The notes: generated by a model from the letters alone, not told the origin. Shown: positions 45,797 through 57,496, counted from the stretch's first letter. The stretch is DNA of 64,000 bases from Gemmobacter sp. 24YEA27 (GCF_030052995.1 NZ_JASJPW010000001.1:124001-188000), one strand, 5' to 3'. Numbers and translations are program-made.

Positions 45797-46534
45797 ATGC
45801 GCAGCTATGCAATCGGCGATATACATGGCCATCTTGACCTTCTGAAACGCGCACATGAGCGGATCGCGAAGGATATCGCACAGCACGGTCCGGCACCGGT
45901 GGTGCATCTGGGCGATCTTGAGGATCGCGGGCCCGACAGTCGCGGCGTGATCGACTGGCTGAAGACCGGCATGGAACGGGGTGAGGACTGGGTGGTGCTC
46001 AAGGGCAATCACGACCGGCTCTTCACACAGTTCATCCATGATCCCTGGTGGGCGGATCCGGCGCTGTCAAACCCCTATAACTGGCTGCATCCGGCAGTTG
46101 GCGGGGCTGAGACGCTGCGCTCTTACGGCATCCGTGCCGCCGGGGATCGCCCGATCGATCCGGTGCATCGCGAGGCAGTCGACAGCGTCGACCCCGCGCA
46201 TCTGGCCTTTCTGGAAAGCCGCCCGACTTCGCTTCGCCGTGGGGATGTGTTCTTTGTTCATGCCGGCATCCGGCCCGGAATTGCGCTGGAGGATCAGGCC
46301 GAGGATGACCTCGTCTGGATCCGCAAGGGCTTTCTCGACGACGACCGCGATCACGGACCATTGATCGTCCATGGCCATACTGCACTGGATCAGGCCAGAC
46401 ATTACGGCAACCGGGTGAATATCGACAGTTCTGCCGCCTATGGCGGGCCGCTCACCGCCATTGCGATTGACGGGCGTGAGGTGTTTTTGCTGACCGATCA
46501 GGGCCGCGTTCCGCTGCGACCAGAGCGCACCTGA
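45797..46534 (+). CDS. PPP-family metallophosphoesterase
   Basis: Encodes 245 residues. All three metal motifs are present: GDIHGHLD at residue 7, HLGDLEDRGPDS, and LKGNHDRLF, with later histidines in FFVHAGIRP and LIVHGHTA. It is a cytoplasmic serine/threonine phosphatase or ApaH-like dinucleotide hydrolase; the two cannot be told apart by eye. The ATG at 45797 follows a CAGGAG site. It is divergent from gnd. Confidence 0.85.
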   Translation: MRSYAIGDIHGHLDLLKRAHERIAKDIAQHGPAPVVHLGDLEDRGPDSRGVIDWLKTGMERGEDWVVLKGNHDRLFTQFIHDPWWADPALSNPYNWLHPAVGGAETLRSYGIRAAGDRPIDPVHREAVDSVDPAHLAFLESRPTSLRRGDVFFVHAGIRPGIALEDQAEDDLVWIRKGFLDDDRDHGPLIVHGHTALDQARHYGNRVNIDSSAAYGGPLTAIAIDGREVFLLTDQGRVPLRPERT

Positions 46535-46653
46535 ACGCGGTCTTCCGCCTGGCACTGCCCGGTCGCCATGCCCCACTGCGGAAAGGCCGCGAAAGGCAAT
46601 GCCCCGATGACCAGGGTGTTTTCTTTCCGCAATGCACATTGTGACCGGCGCCC

Positions 46654-46699
46654 CCGGTTTCCGATCCGGAAACCGGCCCGGAATTTTAAAAAATTCCGG
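46654..46699. terminator. Two perfect hairpins between phosphatase and pbpC
   Basis: CCGGTTTCC-GATCC-GGAAACCGG (46654-46676) and the 10-bp inverted repeat CCGGAATTTT/AAAATTCCGG (46678-46699). The second carries its T/A tract inside the stem, so it could end transcripts from either side. Confidence 0.6.
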
Positions 46700-46714
46700 C
46701 GCGGGCGGAGCGGG

Positions 46715-48766
46715 TCACCAGAGCCGCACTCTCGAGCGGGCGGAGCGGCCCTCGGCATCAATGACGCTCAGCGTCACAAATCCGGTGCCGGACAGCGCGA
46801 GGATGATCTCGCGATCCCGCGAGCCCACGGCCATCGGCGCGCCGTCGATCAGCCAGGTGAAGGGCGCGGTGCCGCCAGAGACTTTCACCTTCAGGCCTGA
46901 CTGATCCGCATTCGTGCGCAAAAGCTCCACCTCGGCCCCATCGGGCGGGAAATCGACTTTCGGTGCATTCACTTCAGCAAAAGCCGCATTTCGGGGCCGG
47001 AACCGTTGCAGCGGCGGCGGCAGCTGGCGGTTCGCGACCAGCAAAGTCGCCGGCGGTGCAGGCGGTTGCGGGGCCAGGGCCGCTTTCAGACGGTAAAAGG
47101 CCTGAAACAGCACCGGGGCCGCCACATCGGCACCAAAAGCGCCCGGCACCGGGGTGCCATCGGCGCGCCCCATCCAGACCCCGATCACATGTTGCCCGTC
47201 ATAGCCGATCGCCCAGGCATCCCGGTGGCCGTAGGAAGTGCCGGTCTTATAGGCCAGCCGGTTCGCCGGCGCGCCGGGCGGCGGCGCCAGACCTGCGAGG
47301 ATATCCCCCACCTGCCAGGCCGCGACGGTCGAGACCACGCGCGCGCCCTCGCCTCGTTCGCCGTCAAGACGCCAGACCAACGGCAGCGCGACGCCGCCAC
47401 GCGCCAGGGCGGCATAAAGCTGCACCAGATCCTGAAGGCTCACGCCGACACCGCCAAGGCTCACCGCGAGCCCCGGCTGATCGCCGGGGATACGGTACTT
47501 CATCCCCGCCTTGCCCATCGCCGAGATCAGCTTTGCCGGGCCGAGCGCATCGGTCAGCGCCACCACCGGGATGTTCAGCGAAAGCTGCAACGCCTCGCGC
47601 AGCCGCACCTCGCCGCGATATTGCCGGTCGAAATTCTGCGGCGCGTAAGTGCCGAAACTCATCGGCCTGTCGTCGATCACCGTCTCGGGATGGGCGAGGC
47701 CCTCGTCAAAGGCCAGAGCATAGACCAGCGGCTTCAGCGTCGATCCCGGAGAGCGCAGCGCCTGGGTCATATCGACAAAACCCTGGCGTTTTTCATCCTG
47801 AAGGCCCGAGGAGCCGACCGAGGCGAGGATCTCGCCCGAACGGTGATCGGCGACCACGATCGCGATCTGCATCTGGCTGCCGCGCGCGCGCACGGTTTCC
47901 GCCGCAAGGGTCTCAAGCCGCTTTTGCAGATCCTTGTCGATGGTCAGAATATGTTCGCCCAGCGTCGGATCTGCGGTCCGGGCCCGGTCGGCAAGATGCG
48001 GGGCGAAGGCCGGGAAAGGCTTGCGGATCCCCGGCACGGCTTCGGTCAGGGCGGCCCGGGCCTCTTCGTCCTCGATCAGCCCGAAGCGCACCGCGCGGTC
48101 CAGCACCCGGTCGCGCGCCGCCTCGGCACGGTCCGCTGCGCGGTCAGGACGGCGGCTTTCCGGGCTTTGCGGGATCGCGACCAGCAGGGCCGCCTCGGCC
48201 GGGGTCAGGCGGGTCGGCTCCTTCCCGAAATAAGACAAAGACGCCGCCCGCACCCCTTCGAGATTGCCCCCGAAAGGCGCAAGCAGCAGATAAAGCGACA
48301 GGATCTCGTCCTTTGAAAGCTCGCGCTCCAGTTTCAGCGCGACCCGCATCTGGCGCAGCTTGCCGCCAACCTGGCCGGTGGTGCCTTCCTCCAGCAGCCG
48401 CGCCACCTGCATCGTCAGGGTCGAGCCGCCCGAAACAACGCGGCCAGACCGCGCGGCCTGCAAAACCGCCCGTGCCAGCGCCTGGAGATCAACGCCGGCA
48501 TGATCGCGGAAGCGGCGATCCTCATAATTCAGCAGCATGTCGATATAGCGCGGATCGACCGCTGCCAGATCGACTTTCAGCCGCCAGCGCCCATCCGACA
48601 CGGTATAGGCCCTGAGCAAATCGCCATCGCGGTCCTTGACCTCGACCGAGGTGGACAGCGCCAGCGGCGGCAGCACGGTCGCATCAATCCAGCCGTCAAA
48701 GGCATCGCGGGAACCCGCGGCGAGCCAGAGGCCCGCCGCAAGCGCAAAGATCCAGCGCGCGCGCAT
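46715..48766 (-). CDS. pbpC: Penicillin-binding protein 1C
   Basis: Encodes 683 residues. One N-terminal membrane anchor, a GT51 transglycosylase domain (LLNYEDRRFRDHAGVD, GGSTLTMQVARLL), a transpeptidase domain with S342-x-x-K345 (SPGSTLKP), SLN and KTGTSYG motifs, and the BiPBP_C domain at the C-terminus (VDFPPDGAEVELL, then an Ig-like end). It polymerises and crosslinks peptidoglycan. Its ATG lies 4 bases after the stop of the alpha-2-macroglobulin gene, the classic pairing of these two genes. Confidence 0.92.
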   Translation of the reverse strand: MRARWIFALAAGLWLAAGSRDAFDGWIDATVLPPLALSTSVEVKDRDGDLLRAYTVSDGRWRLKVDLAAVDPRYIDMLLNYEDRRFRDHAGVDLQALARAVLQAARSGRVVSGGSTLTMQVARLLEEGTTGQVGGKLRQMRVALKLERELSKDEILSLYLLLAPFGGNLEGVRAASLSYFGKEPTRLTPAEAALLVAIPQSPESRRPDRAADRAEAARDRVLDRAVRFGLIEDEEARAALTEAVPGIRKPFPAFAPHLADRARTADPTLGEHILTIDKDLQKRLETLAAETVRARGSQMQIAIVVADHRSGEILASVGSSGLQDEKRQGFVDMTQALRSPGSTLKPLVYALAFDEGLAHPETVIDDRPMSFGTYAPQNFDRQYRGEVRLREALQLSLNIPVVALTDALGPAKLISAMGKAGMKYRIPGDQPGLAVSLGGVGVSLQDLVQLYAALARGGVALPLVWRLDGERGEGARVVSTVAAWQVGDILAGLAPPPGAPANRLAYKTGTSYGHRDAWAIGYDGQHVIGVWMGRADGTPVPGAFGADVAAPVLFQAFYRLKAALAPQPPAPPATLLVANRQLPPPLQRFRPRNAAFAEVNAPKVDFPPDGAEVELLRTNADQSGLKVKVSGGTAPFTWLIDGAPMAVGSRDREIILALSGTGFVTLSVIDAEGRSARSRVRLW

Positions 48767-48770
48767 GATG

Positions 48771-51700
48771 TTACTCGGCGTTGACCGTCAGCCGGCCGCT
48801 GTCGGTGCGGGCGCGGAAATCGGGCCGGTACATGTCTTCGACCGAGGCCGCCGGGTGGTGGTAACTGCCGGGGCTGATCGCCCGCACAATATAGGCCACA
48901 CGGAAGGCATCGCGCGACGACCAGTCCACCTGGGTGATGAAACGGTCCTGGCGGAATTCGGAATGCGCAGTCTGCCCCAGCACATTCAGCCACCCGAGTT
49001 GCGATGTATCGCCGCCCGAGATCAGGTTCGGGTTGTCGATCTCGAACCCTGCGGGCAGCGGGTCGGCAAGGATCAGGCGGCCATCCGAGTAATCCCAGGG
49101 CGTCACTTCCAGCTCGACCACATAGCGATTGCCGGTGACGACCTTGTCGAGTTCCACCGCTTCGCCATCAAGAGTGTAGTAGCTGCGGGTGATCGTGTAG
49201 CCATTGCCGCCGGCGGGTTCAGGCTCTGACGGCACGCCGAAAGTGGTGACGGTCAGATAGGTGTCACGCCCTTCGTTCTTGACCACGACAGGCGCGGCGC
49301 CGTCCTGGATCACTTTGACCAGCGGCCCTTCGGCCGGTTTGCCGTCGAGCGTGACGCCCGAGACATCCGGTGCGTCGATCAGCGCGTTCGTTGCCATCAA
49401 GGCCCAGGTCGCTTCCTGGGTCGAAAGATAGCGCGGCGCGATGGCGATACGGTTGACCAGTTCCTCCCGGTCAATCGCGGTGCTGCCAGCCTCGACCGCG
49501 AGGGTCAGGATCGCTGCCGTGTCACGGTAATTGGTGCCGTAATCGGCGCGCAGCACCTGGGTCGCGGTATCCGAAGGCAGCGCTAGGATGCGCGCGCCCG
49601 CCTTGCGGAACATCGCATCGGCCCGGGTCTGGTCGCCGTAAGAGGCCAGAGCCGCACCAAGCTGCGCCTGGGCAAGCGGCGTGGCGAAATCATCGCCCTT
49701 CACATCGGCATAGTAACGCAGATCGCCGATCGCCGCCGCCCCTTCACGCGCCAGAACCATCAGCGCATAGGCCAGATCCGTGCCGCCGCCCTGGGTATTG
49801 GCGTCGAAATTCGAGGCGTAATTGACGCGATTGCGCAGATTGGTCAGCGCATTGCGGAAGGCCTGATCCGGCACCGCATAGCCCTGGGCCCGCGCCCGGC
49901 TGAGGAAGTCGGTGACATAGCTGTCCAGCCACAGATCGCCCGAGGACGGACCCCAAAGGCCGAAGCCGCCGCCCGAGCCCTGGTTCATCAGGATCTCTGC
50001 CACCGCCTCATCGATCCGTTTCTGGATATCTGCGGCATGTTTCAGATCCATCACCCGTGCCACCTGATCAAAGTAGATCAGCGGCATGGCGCGCGATGTC
50101 ATCTGCTCGGTGCAGCCGTAAGGGTAGCGGTCGAGCGATGCCAAAAGCCCCGGCGCATTCAGCCGCGCCAGCGGGCCGATGGCCATGACCGATTTGCCGG
50201 TGCCGCGCACCATATCGGCAAAGACCGCTTCGTCGAAGGTGAAGGTCTCGCCCGCTTTCAGATCAAAGCGCGAGATTTTCGCGATCTCGGGGTCATTGAC
50301 CTGGATCGGCAGTTTCAGATCCTTGATCAGCTCCTTGCCATCCGGTGTGGTCAGGGCAACCCGGATTTCCGAGAGGCCAACCCCGCCCGCGATCACATCG
50401 ACGCTGAATTCCGCCTTGCCCTTATCGGCAAGGGTCAGGGTTGCAGGAACCTCGCCAAGCGTCAGATCCTCCGAGGTTACCGCAAGCTTCATCTCGCCCG
50501 AGGGGCCGGTCGCATGGACGATTTCCAGCAACAGACGGCTCTGGTCACCAGGCGCCATGAAACGCGGCACCGAAGCGGTCACCACAACCGGGTCACGCAC
50601 CAGGACATTCTTGTCGGCCTGTCCCACGCCGGTCTTCGACCAGGCCACGGCCATCACCTTCACCGATCCGTTGAAAGACGGCAGGGTAAAACTCGTGCGG
50701 GCATAGCCATCGGCGCCGACTTCGACCGGGCCGGTGAAATAGGCCACCAGCTCTTCGGTCGGAGGCGGTGTTTGCAGCCGCGCCTGCGCGCCCGCATCGC
50801 CCCCGAACGCACCTCGCCCTCGGCCCCGTTCAGCCCGTCGATCAGACGGCCATAGACGTCCCGTATGCCGATGCCGAGCTTGCGCTGGCCAAAGTAATAG
50901 CCCTGCGGATCCGGCGCCTTGAAGCCGGTGAGGTTCAGAATACCCTCATCCACGGCGGCGATGGTGACATAGGCCGTCTCGCCCGGCTCAACACCCTCGA
51001 CCTTGACCGCAACATCCAGCGGCCCACGCGGATCGACCTCATCGGCCATCTCGATCGTGGTGGTCAGCGCCCGTTTGCCCGGATCGACCGAGGCGTAAGA
51101 CAGGCCAAGCGCGCGCGAGGGCACCCGTCCCGCCGCCACATCCATCGGACGCAGCACCGAGGCGGTCACATAGACGCCTGCACCCCATTCATCGGTCACG
51201 TTCAGCGGGATCAGGTTCTCGCCTTCTTTCACCTCGACCGCTTCCATATGGACAAGGCGGTTCGAAAGCACGGTGATCAGCGCAGTGCCGGCGGCGCGCG
51301 GCACGATCCTGAGTTGCGCGGTCTCGCCCGATTTATAGGCGGGCTTGTCGAGCGACAGCTCCAGCGTGTCGGGCGTCGAGGACACATCGGCGGGCGCATA
51401 CCAGCCCGACCAGAAGCTCATGGAACTCACGGCGGTCTCGCCGTCGATCCGTTCCACTTTCAGCTCATATTCGCCCCAGTTCACCGGCAGGGAAATCGCC
51501 ACCGGATCGCTGCCGCCCAGCGTGGCCGAACCCTCAGACACATGGCTGCGGGTGCTCACCGGCTCCCAGTACCAGCTGCCATAGCTTTGATACCACTGCC
51601 AGTCATTCTCCAGCCGGGTGAGGGTCCATTTGACCTCCATCGGTGCCGGTTTCTGATCAGGGCCAATGCCTTGCAGCAGGAAGCCCGCCTCGGATCCATG

Positions 51701-54232
51701 CCCGACCACGCCATCGAATTGCGCCTTGATGCCGATCATCGCGGCGGCGGGGGTCACGCTTTTCTCGACGCGGCGCTCCACCGGACGGCCCGAGCCTTCG
51801 GCAACCCGCACCACGGCGGTTGCGGTCAGGGGGCGGTCGGCTTCCAGCCCCTCGGCGCCGGGAAGTGCCAGGTCGAGCCGCGCCTTGCCCTCATCATCGG
51901 TCGTGCCGCTCTGGTAGCTGTCCATCCGCGAGTCGAAGGGCTGGTCATAGCGGCCGAAGACATAGCCCGGCCAGGATTTCAGCCCCTGGGCCGCGCGCAG
52001 ATAGATCTCGCCCTCGATCTCCATCCCCGAGGCCGGCGCCCCGAAGAGGTATTTCGCGGTGAGCTCGATATTCATCCAGGGATCTGCCAGCGACAGATCG
52101 GTCTCGCCTGCATCGAGGGTGAAATCGATGCGCTCGGGCAGGAAATCCTCGACGAGGAAGGTTTTCGACACCAGCGCTTCCGCCTTGGTATCGGCAAAGA
52201 TCGCCAGCGACCAGGTGCCGCGCGGCGCAGTGCCGGCAACCGGCAGCTGGAAAACATAGCCGCCCGCGCCCTGATCCGAGATCAGGTTGCGGGAATATTC
52301 GACCCCATCGGGACGGGTCAGGATCGCGGTCAGCGGCAGGCCGGCCACAGCCTCGGCTTTCGGATCGCGCGCAATGGCGGTGGCATAGACGGTTTCGCCC
52401 GCGCGGTAAGCACCGCGGTCAGTGGTCAGGAAGACATCGACCGGCGGCGCGGCCTCACGGCCCTCGACGCCCCGGTCCGACAGATCGAATTCGGGATCGG
52501 TCAGCGACAGGAACGAGATATCCTTCTCGCCTTCCGTCACCACAAGCAAAGCCGGAGCCGCGCTGCCGGTGCCACGCATCAGGCCAGGCTCGAAAATGGC
52601 ATAGCCCTGAGCATCGGTCACGGTCTCGGCCAGCGGGCTGTTCGCCCGGTTCAGAAGCTGTACCTTCACGCCTTCTTTGGCGCCGGCCGTCCCGAGGCTG
52701 CGCACGAAGACATGCAGCCCGTCGACGCCGGTCATGCTGGTAATGCCCAGATCCGAGACCACGAACCATTGCCAGGCCGGCGGAAAATCATAGGCATCCT
52801 TGCCCGGCATCGCGGCGCGCAGCGCATAGATCCCGGCCTCGCGGCCCTGCAGTGCCTCGACCATCGGCAGACGGGTGGTGACATCCTTATTCACCTCGAT
52901 CTTCATCGAGGCGGTGCCTTCCCAGACCATCTCACCGATCTCATCGGTGAAGGACCATTCCGAATAGTAATTGATCGGCGTGCCGAAATAGTCGTTCTGG
53001 ATGGCGCGCAGCATGTTGCGGTCGCTGACGCGGTAGAGCTGCAATTCCAGCGTATCGAGATTGACGGTTTCGACCGGCAGCGCCGCATCGCCCGATTTCG
53101 GCAGCACATAGCCGCGCCCGGGGAATCGCACGGCCGCCGTGCGGTCGCCGACATAGGCATTGATCTCGATATCCCTGGCCAGCGTCTGGCCATCAGCCGC
53201 AGGCAGACCCTCGCGGAAGGTCAGTGTATAGCGTTCGCCATGGGTCAGACCGGTGACGCAAAGCCGGCGCTGATCGGCAAGTTCAACCGCAGTGCCGCCG
53301 GCGGGCAGGCGCACATAGTCGCCGTAATCGACATCAACAGGTTTCAGGTCTTCGGTAAAGACGGCGCAGATGCGCGGACGGGCCAGATCGGCTTCGACCT
53401 GATGCTCCTCGATCCGGAAGCCGTATTTGCTGATCGCCTCGTCAAGCATCGCAGCGGTGTCATCCCGCGACTGGAGCGATTGTGCGAGGCGCAACGCCTG
53501 CACCATTTCGCGCCCATTGCCGCGTTCTTCCATCAGCCGCGCGGCAAAGACGAGGATCGAATGGCGCTGCGCCTTGCTTTCGGCGCGCAGATAGGCGTTC
53601 AGCGCCCCATAAAAAGCCTGGGATCTGTACCAGCCCGTGTCGCTCGTATTCTGCTGATCCGCTGCGGCTTTGGCGCGACGGGCATATTCCGCCCATGTGT
53701 CGGCATCATCGATGATGGCAAGCGCCGCGCCGGTCTTGTCGACCGCTGCGGCAAAGCTGGACCGCGCCTCATCTCCTGCCGCCTCGCGCAGCAGATCATC
53801 GGCGCTCTGGTCGCCGGTCGGGTGAGTCCGGCCAATCCCGGTAGCAAGATTGAACGCGGTGGTGAATTCGTCATCCGGCAGGAAGCTCAGCTCGGCACGC
53901 CGCTCTTTTGCCCGGGTCTGAGCGCCTGGCGCCGCTGCGACCACCCAGGCGGATTGCGCGCCGACAAAGCTTTCAGGGGCACCGGGATCGGATTTGAGGA
54001 AACAGCTGCCATTGCGGCTGTTGAAGGTCCAGGCGTCACATTGGGTATTGGTGACACAGGCGCGCTCGCAGGCCTGGATGGTCGTGTCGAAGACCGAGCC
54101 GATATCGCCGCCCACAAGATCGGAATCGACCATCACGACCGAGCGCCGCTCGGGGATCAGATCCTGGGCCGAGGCCATTCCGGGCAGGGCGATCGCGGCC
54201 GCCATCAAAAGACTTCTGACGAAATTACGCAT
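48771..54232 (-). pseudogene. Bacterial alpha-2-macroglobulin with PAN domain, frameshifted
   Basis: Signal peptide (ALPGMASAQ), then a PAN/apple-like cysteine pattern (about residues 35-85, QACERACVTNTQCDAWTF), then the macroglobulin MG domains and the C-terminal thioester domain with GCTEQ (Cys near residue 1374). The frame breaks in the C5 run at 50800-50804; one extra base restores GGDAGAQARLQTPPPTEELVAYF and a continuous 1820-residue protein. The start at 54232 is preferred over longer starts. The protein is thought to trap proteases in the periplasm and act with PBP1C. If the shift is real, the thioester half is lost. Confidence 0.86.
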
Positions 54233-54455
54233 CACAATACTCCCGTTCCGCCCGCCATGGCGCCACTTCAGCTTCGCACGCGTCCGGCCCCCGGGCAAGT
54301 GCCGGGCAGGTCAGGCGGGCGCGAATAAGCATGCGGGAGAAAGGAACTTCTCCCCTGTTAACTCCTGCTTCATTTTGACCGGAGAAGGTGGTCCGGAATA
54401 CCGGACTTCTGGGCAGAATCTCAGATCCGGCGCGGCAAAACCTGGTTCCTGGATC

Positions 54456-57266
54456 ATGACGGGGATGGATCTGTCAGAACGACTGACCAAGGAAAGGCGT
54501 GCAAGGCTGGCGGCAGAGCGTCTGCTGGCCCGGCGCACCCGCGACCTTGCCACCGCCGAAGAGCGGCTGGCGCGCCAGAACCGCAGCGTCGTCAGGGCCC
54601 CGCGCCTGACCTCACTCAATGTGGCAAGGTCCGAACAAACTGCCCTTAACGCTGCCGCCGGCGCATCCTCCCTATCCCCCGGCGCATCCCCTGCGGTGTC
54701 TGTCACACAGGCCGGGGCCATTTCGACCCCGGCGCCTTCTTCCGATGTCCTGTCAACCGTGGCACCACCATCCAGAGCCACCCCACAGGCAGCCGTCGCT
54801 CCGCCTGGCGCCCCGGTCCCATCGGGGAATCACACCGGGCCAGGGCTTGCGGAACCAGCCACTGACGAGAAATCGGATACCGTTGCGACCTTCATCCATA
54901 TCCCCCGGAACCGAGCACAATCTGATGTCCCGGGGCCAGAGGAGGCAAGGGAGTGTGCGCCGGACAAAACCACCGAAGACGCGCTCAGTGAGGCGCAGCC
55001 CCCGCCGCGCGCCCGCAGCGCATCGGCGGCTCTGACAGCTCTACCTGAGGCTCCCGATCTTCTGACCAATGGCCTGCGCGCTCCGGGCATATCGCGCCCC
55101 GAAGACGACAGACCGTGGCCCGGAGCCCCGTTCCCATCGGTACAGCAGATCGCAGCAGCACCCTTCCCGGATGCGCCGGACCTGCTCAAGGCAGCGCTCC
55201 TGCCTCCTCCGGACCTGCTGCTGCACCTGGCCAATGGCGGCTGGAGGCGGTTGGCCGCGCAAATCGACGCCCAGGATAGAATGCTCTGCCAGCTGGTCGA
55301 CATCACCCGGCAAATGCGGATCTGCGCCGCAATCGAGGCAATTCCCGATCGGTTCGTATTTTTCGACAGCGAGGACAGAATGATGACCTGCAACCAGAGC
55401 TACCGCGATATTGACAAGACCTCGGCCCCGATGATGCCCCCGGGCGTGTCTTTCGAGAATATCCTGCGCTACGGCCTCGCTCTGGGCGGGTACCCCGAGG
55501 CGTGCGGGTGCGAAGTGGAAACGGTCAAGGCCAGGATGTCGGAACATTGCGGCCCTGCGGCCGAAGGGGAACATCAGCTGACAGACGGCCGCTGGCTGCG
55601 CTCCATCGGCAAGGAAACCCCGGATGGCGGCCGCGTCGGCCTGCGTGTCGACATCACGCAACTGCGCGAACAGGCAGTGGCGCTCGAGACCGCCCGCCTC
55701 GCCGCCGAATCCGGGAGCCGGGCGAAACCGGCCTTCCTTGCCAATATGGGCCATAAGATCCGCACACCGATGAATGGGGTCGCCGGCATGGCGGATCTGT
55801 TATGCCACAACGCTCTGTCGGATGAGCAGCGCCTCATTTCCGAGACCATCCGGTCCTCGGGCGAGGCGCTTCTGGTGATCATCAACGATATCCCCGACCA
55901 TTACTCAATCGACGCCGGCCAGCTGACGCTGCGCCCCGGGGATTTCGATTTTGAGCGCCTCATCCATGAGGTGGTGATGCTGTTGCAGCCGCGCGCGCGG
56001 GCAAAGGGCATCGATCTGATGATTGATTACGATGTTTTCCTGCCCACCCGTTTCACTGGTGATCCGGCGCGTCTCCGGCAGGTGCTGACCATTCTGATCG
56101 GGAATGCGGTCAAATTCACCACCAAAGGCCATGTGCTCACCCGCGTCGTCGGCATGGAGGCCGAAGGCGGGCGCCACCAGCTGCATGTCACGGTCGAAGA
56201 TACCGGAATCGGCATTCCCGCAGGCCTGCTCGACCATGTGTTCAGCGAATTCTGCCAGGTCAATGATGACCGGAACCGCGAATTCGAAGGCACCGGCCGT
56301 GGCCTCGCGATCACGCGGCGCCTGATCGAGCGGATGGAGGGCGCGGTCTGGGTCGACAGCGATTATGGCAAGGGCTCGGTCTTCGGCTTCCGGCTCGCCC
56401 TGCCTCTGGCCGAGGAGAGCGGGGCCGGGAGGTTGCCCGTCCCGATCGGAAAAGCGCTGGTGGTGGATGACCAGTTCATCAACCGCACCATCCTCGAACG
56501 CCAGCTCGCCGCCTGTGGGGCAGAGGTGTTGCTCTGCCGTTCGGGTCACGAGGCGCTGCACCATATCACAGGCGGAATGATCCCGGATGTCGTGTTTGCC
56601 GATCACGAAATGCCGGGAATGGACGGGGCGGTCCTTGCCAAAAAGCTGCGGGAGGCCGGTTATGACAGGCCGCTGGTATTGATCTCGTCCAGTCCGCTGG
56701 CCGCAGAGGAGGCGGGCGGCGCGGCGGTCGACGCAATCTTGCAAAAGCCGGTGCTCCGGGCGGAGCTTTATCGATTTCTGACCAGCCTGACGCCGCCTGT
56801 TGCGCCTGAATGCGCCTTGCCCGAGGCCCCACGCACTGCCACGAAGCCCCACCAGCGGGCCATGCGCATCCTTGCCGCCGAAGACAACAGGACCAATCAG
56901 CTGGTCTTGCAGAAAATGCTGCGCTCCCTCGATGTCGAGCTGCGCTTCGCCGGAAATGGCCATGAAGCGCTGGCCGAATGGGAAAGCTACAAGCCCGACC
57001 TGATCTTCATGGATATCTCGATGCCTGGGATGGACGGGCACGAAGCCACACGGGCGATCCGCGAATGCGAGGCGGCGCGCGGGCTGAAGCGGGTTCCGAT
57101 CATTGCCCTGACCGCGCATGCGATGGAGGGGGACGAGGAGGGAATTCTCGCCTCGGGCATGGACCGCTATCTGACGAAACCGCTGCGCAAATCCGAAATC
57201 AGCGCTGCCGTTCTGGCCTTTGCCGCCGAAGCGTGCCGCCCGCCCGAGAGCGGCGGACAGGGCTGA
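54456..57266 (+). CDS. Hybrid histidine kinase with two receiver domains
   Basis: Encodes 936 residues. A coiled-coil start (1-45) and a Pro/Ala-rich disordered region to about 250 lead to a PAS-like domain (RFVFFDSEDRMMTCNQ). Next is HisKA with H433 in MGHKIRTPMNG; Lys replaces the usual Glu after the His. HATPase motifs are NAVKFT, VEDTGIGIP and EGTGRGLAI. Two receivers follow, with phosphoacceptors D716 (ADHEMPGMDG) and D853 (MDISMPGMDG). There is no membrane segment, so it is cytoplasmic. An ATG at 54465 is an alternative start. No partner regulator is adjacent. The HKIR variation may alter phosphatase activity. Confidence 0.83.
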   Translation: MTGMDLSERLTKERRARLAAERLLARRTRDLATAEERLARQNRSVVRAPRLTSLNVARSEQTALNAAAGASSLSPGASPAVSVTQAGAISTPAPSSDVLSTVAPPSRATPQAAVAPPGAPVPSGNHTGPGLAEPATDEKSDTVATFIHIPRNRAQSDVPGPEEARECAPDKTTEDALSEAQPPPRARSASAALTALPEAPDLLTNGLRAPGISRPEDDRPWPGAPFPSVQQIAAAPFPDAPDLLKAALLPPPDLLLHLANGGWRRLAAQIDAQDRMLCQLVDITRQMRICAAIEAIPDRFVFFDSEDRMMTCNQSYRDIDKTSAPMMPPGVSFENILRYGLALGGYPEACGCEVETVKARMSEHCGPAAEGEHQLTDGRWLRSIGKETPDGGRVGLRVDITQLREQAVALETARLAAESGSRAKPAFLANMGHKIRTPMNGVAGMADLLCHNALSDEQRLISETIRSSGEALLVIINDIPDHYSIDAGQLTLRPGDFDFERLIHEVVMLLQPRARAKGIDLMIDYDVFLPTRFTGDPARLRQVLTILIGNAVKFTTKGHVLTRVVGMEAEGGRHQLHVTVEDTGIGIPAGLLDHVFSEFCQVNDDRNREFEGTGRGLAITRRLIERMEGAVWVDSDYGKGSVFGFRLALPLAEESGAGRLPVPIGKALVVDDQFINRTILERQLAACGAEVLLCRSGHEALHHITGGMIPDVVFADHEMPGMDGAVLAKKLREAGYDRPLVLISSSPLAAEEAGGAAVDAILQKPVLRAELYRFLTSLTPPVAPECALPEAPRTATKPHQRAMRILAAEDNRTNQLVLQKMLRSLDVELRFAGNGHEALAEWESYKPDLIFMDISMPGMDGHEATRAIRECEAARGLKRVPIIALTAHAMEGDEEGILASGMDRYLTKPLRKSEISAAVLAFAAEACRPPESGGQG

Positions 57267-57380
57267 CCCGTCTCCCGGGATTGCGCGTTCCCCGATGGCG
57301 GCCCGAGACGGTCACTATTGCCCGCTCCGCCGGGTCGACAGCCCCGGCTCACAGGCAGCACTCTGCCAATACCGCAGGCG

Positions 57381-57411
57381 TGACGTGACGTCATACTGAC
57401 GTTTACGTAAG
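57381..57411. promoter_or_regulatory. Candidate operator of the MerR regulator
   Basis: TGACGTGACGTCA (57381-57393) followed by TGACGTTTACGTAAG (57397-57411). The second is a near-palindrome with ACGT half-sites, like those reported for LiuR-type MerR regulators of acyl-CoA metabolism. It lies 86 bases upstream of the merR start. Confidence 0.5.
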
Positions 57412-57496
57412 CTCAATTGTATCGCCGCAGATGACAGCACATGTCTTAACCAACCCACCGGTCCGCCGCCGGGGCCACTATCCAGGAAAGAGGACA

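Noticed and set aside
50768..54328. A 1186-codon open frame on the plus strand
   Set aside because: It is the antisense of the alpha-2-macroglobulin gene, has no domain, and long antisense frames are expected at this GC content.
53994..54455. Longer N-terminus for the histidine kinase
   Set aside because: It would overlap the start of the divergent alpha-2-macroglobulin gene and adds no recognisable sequence.
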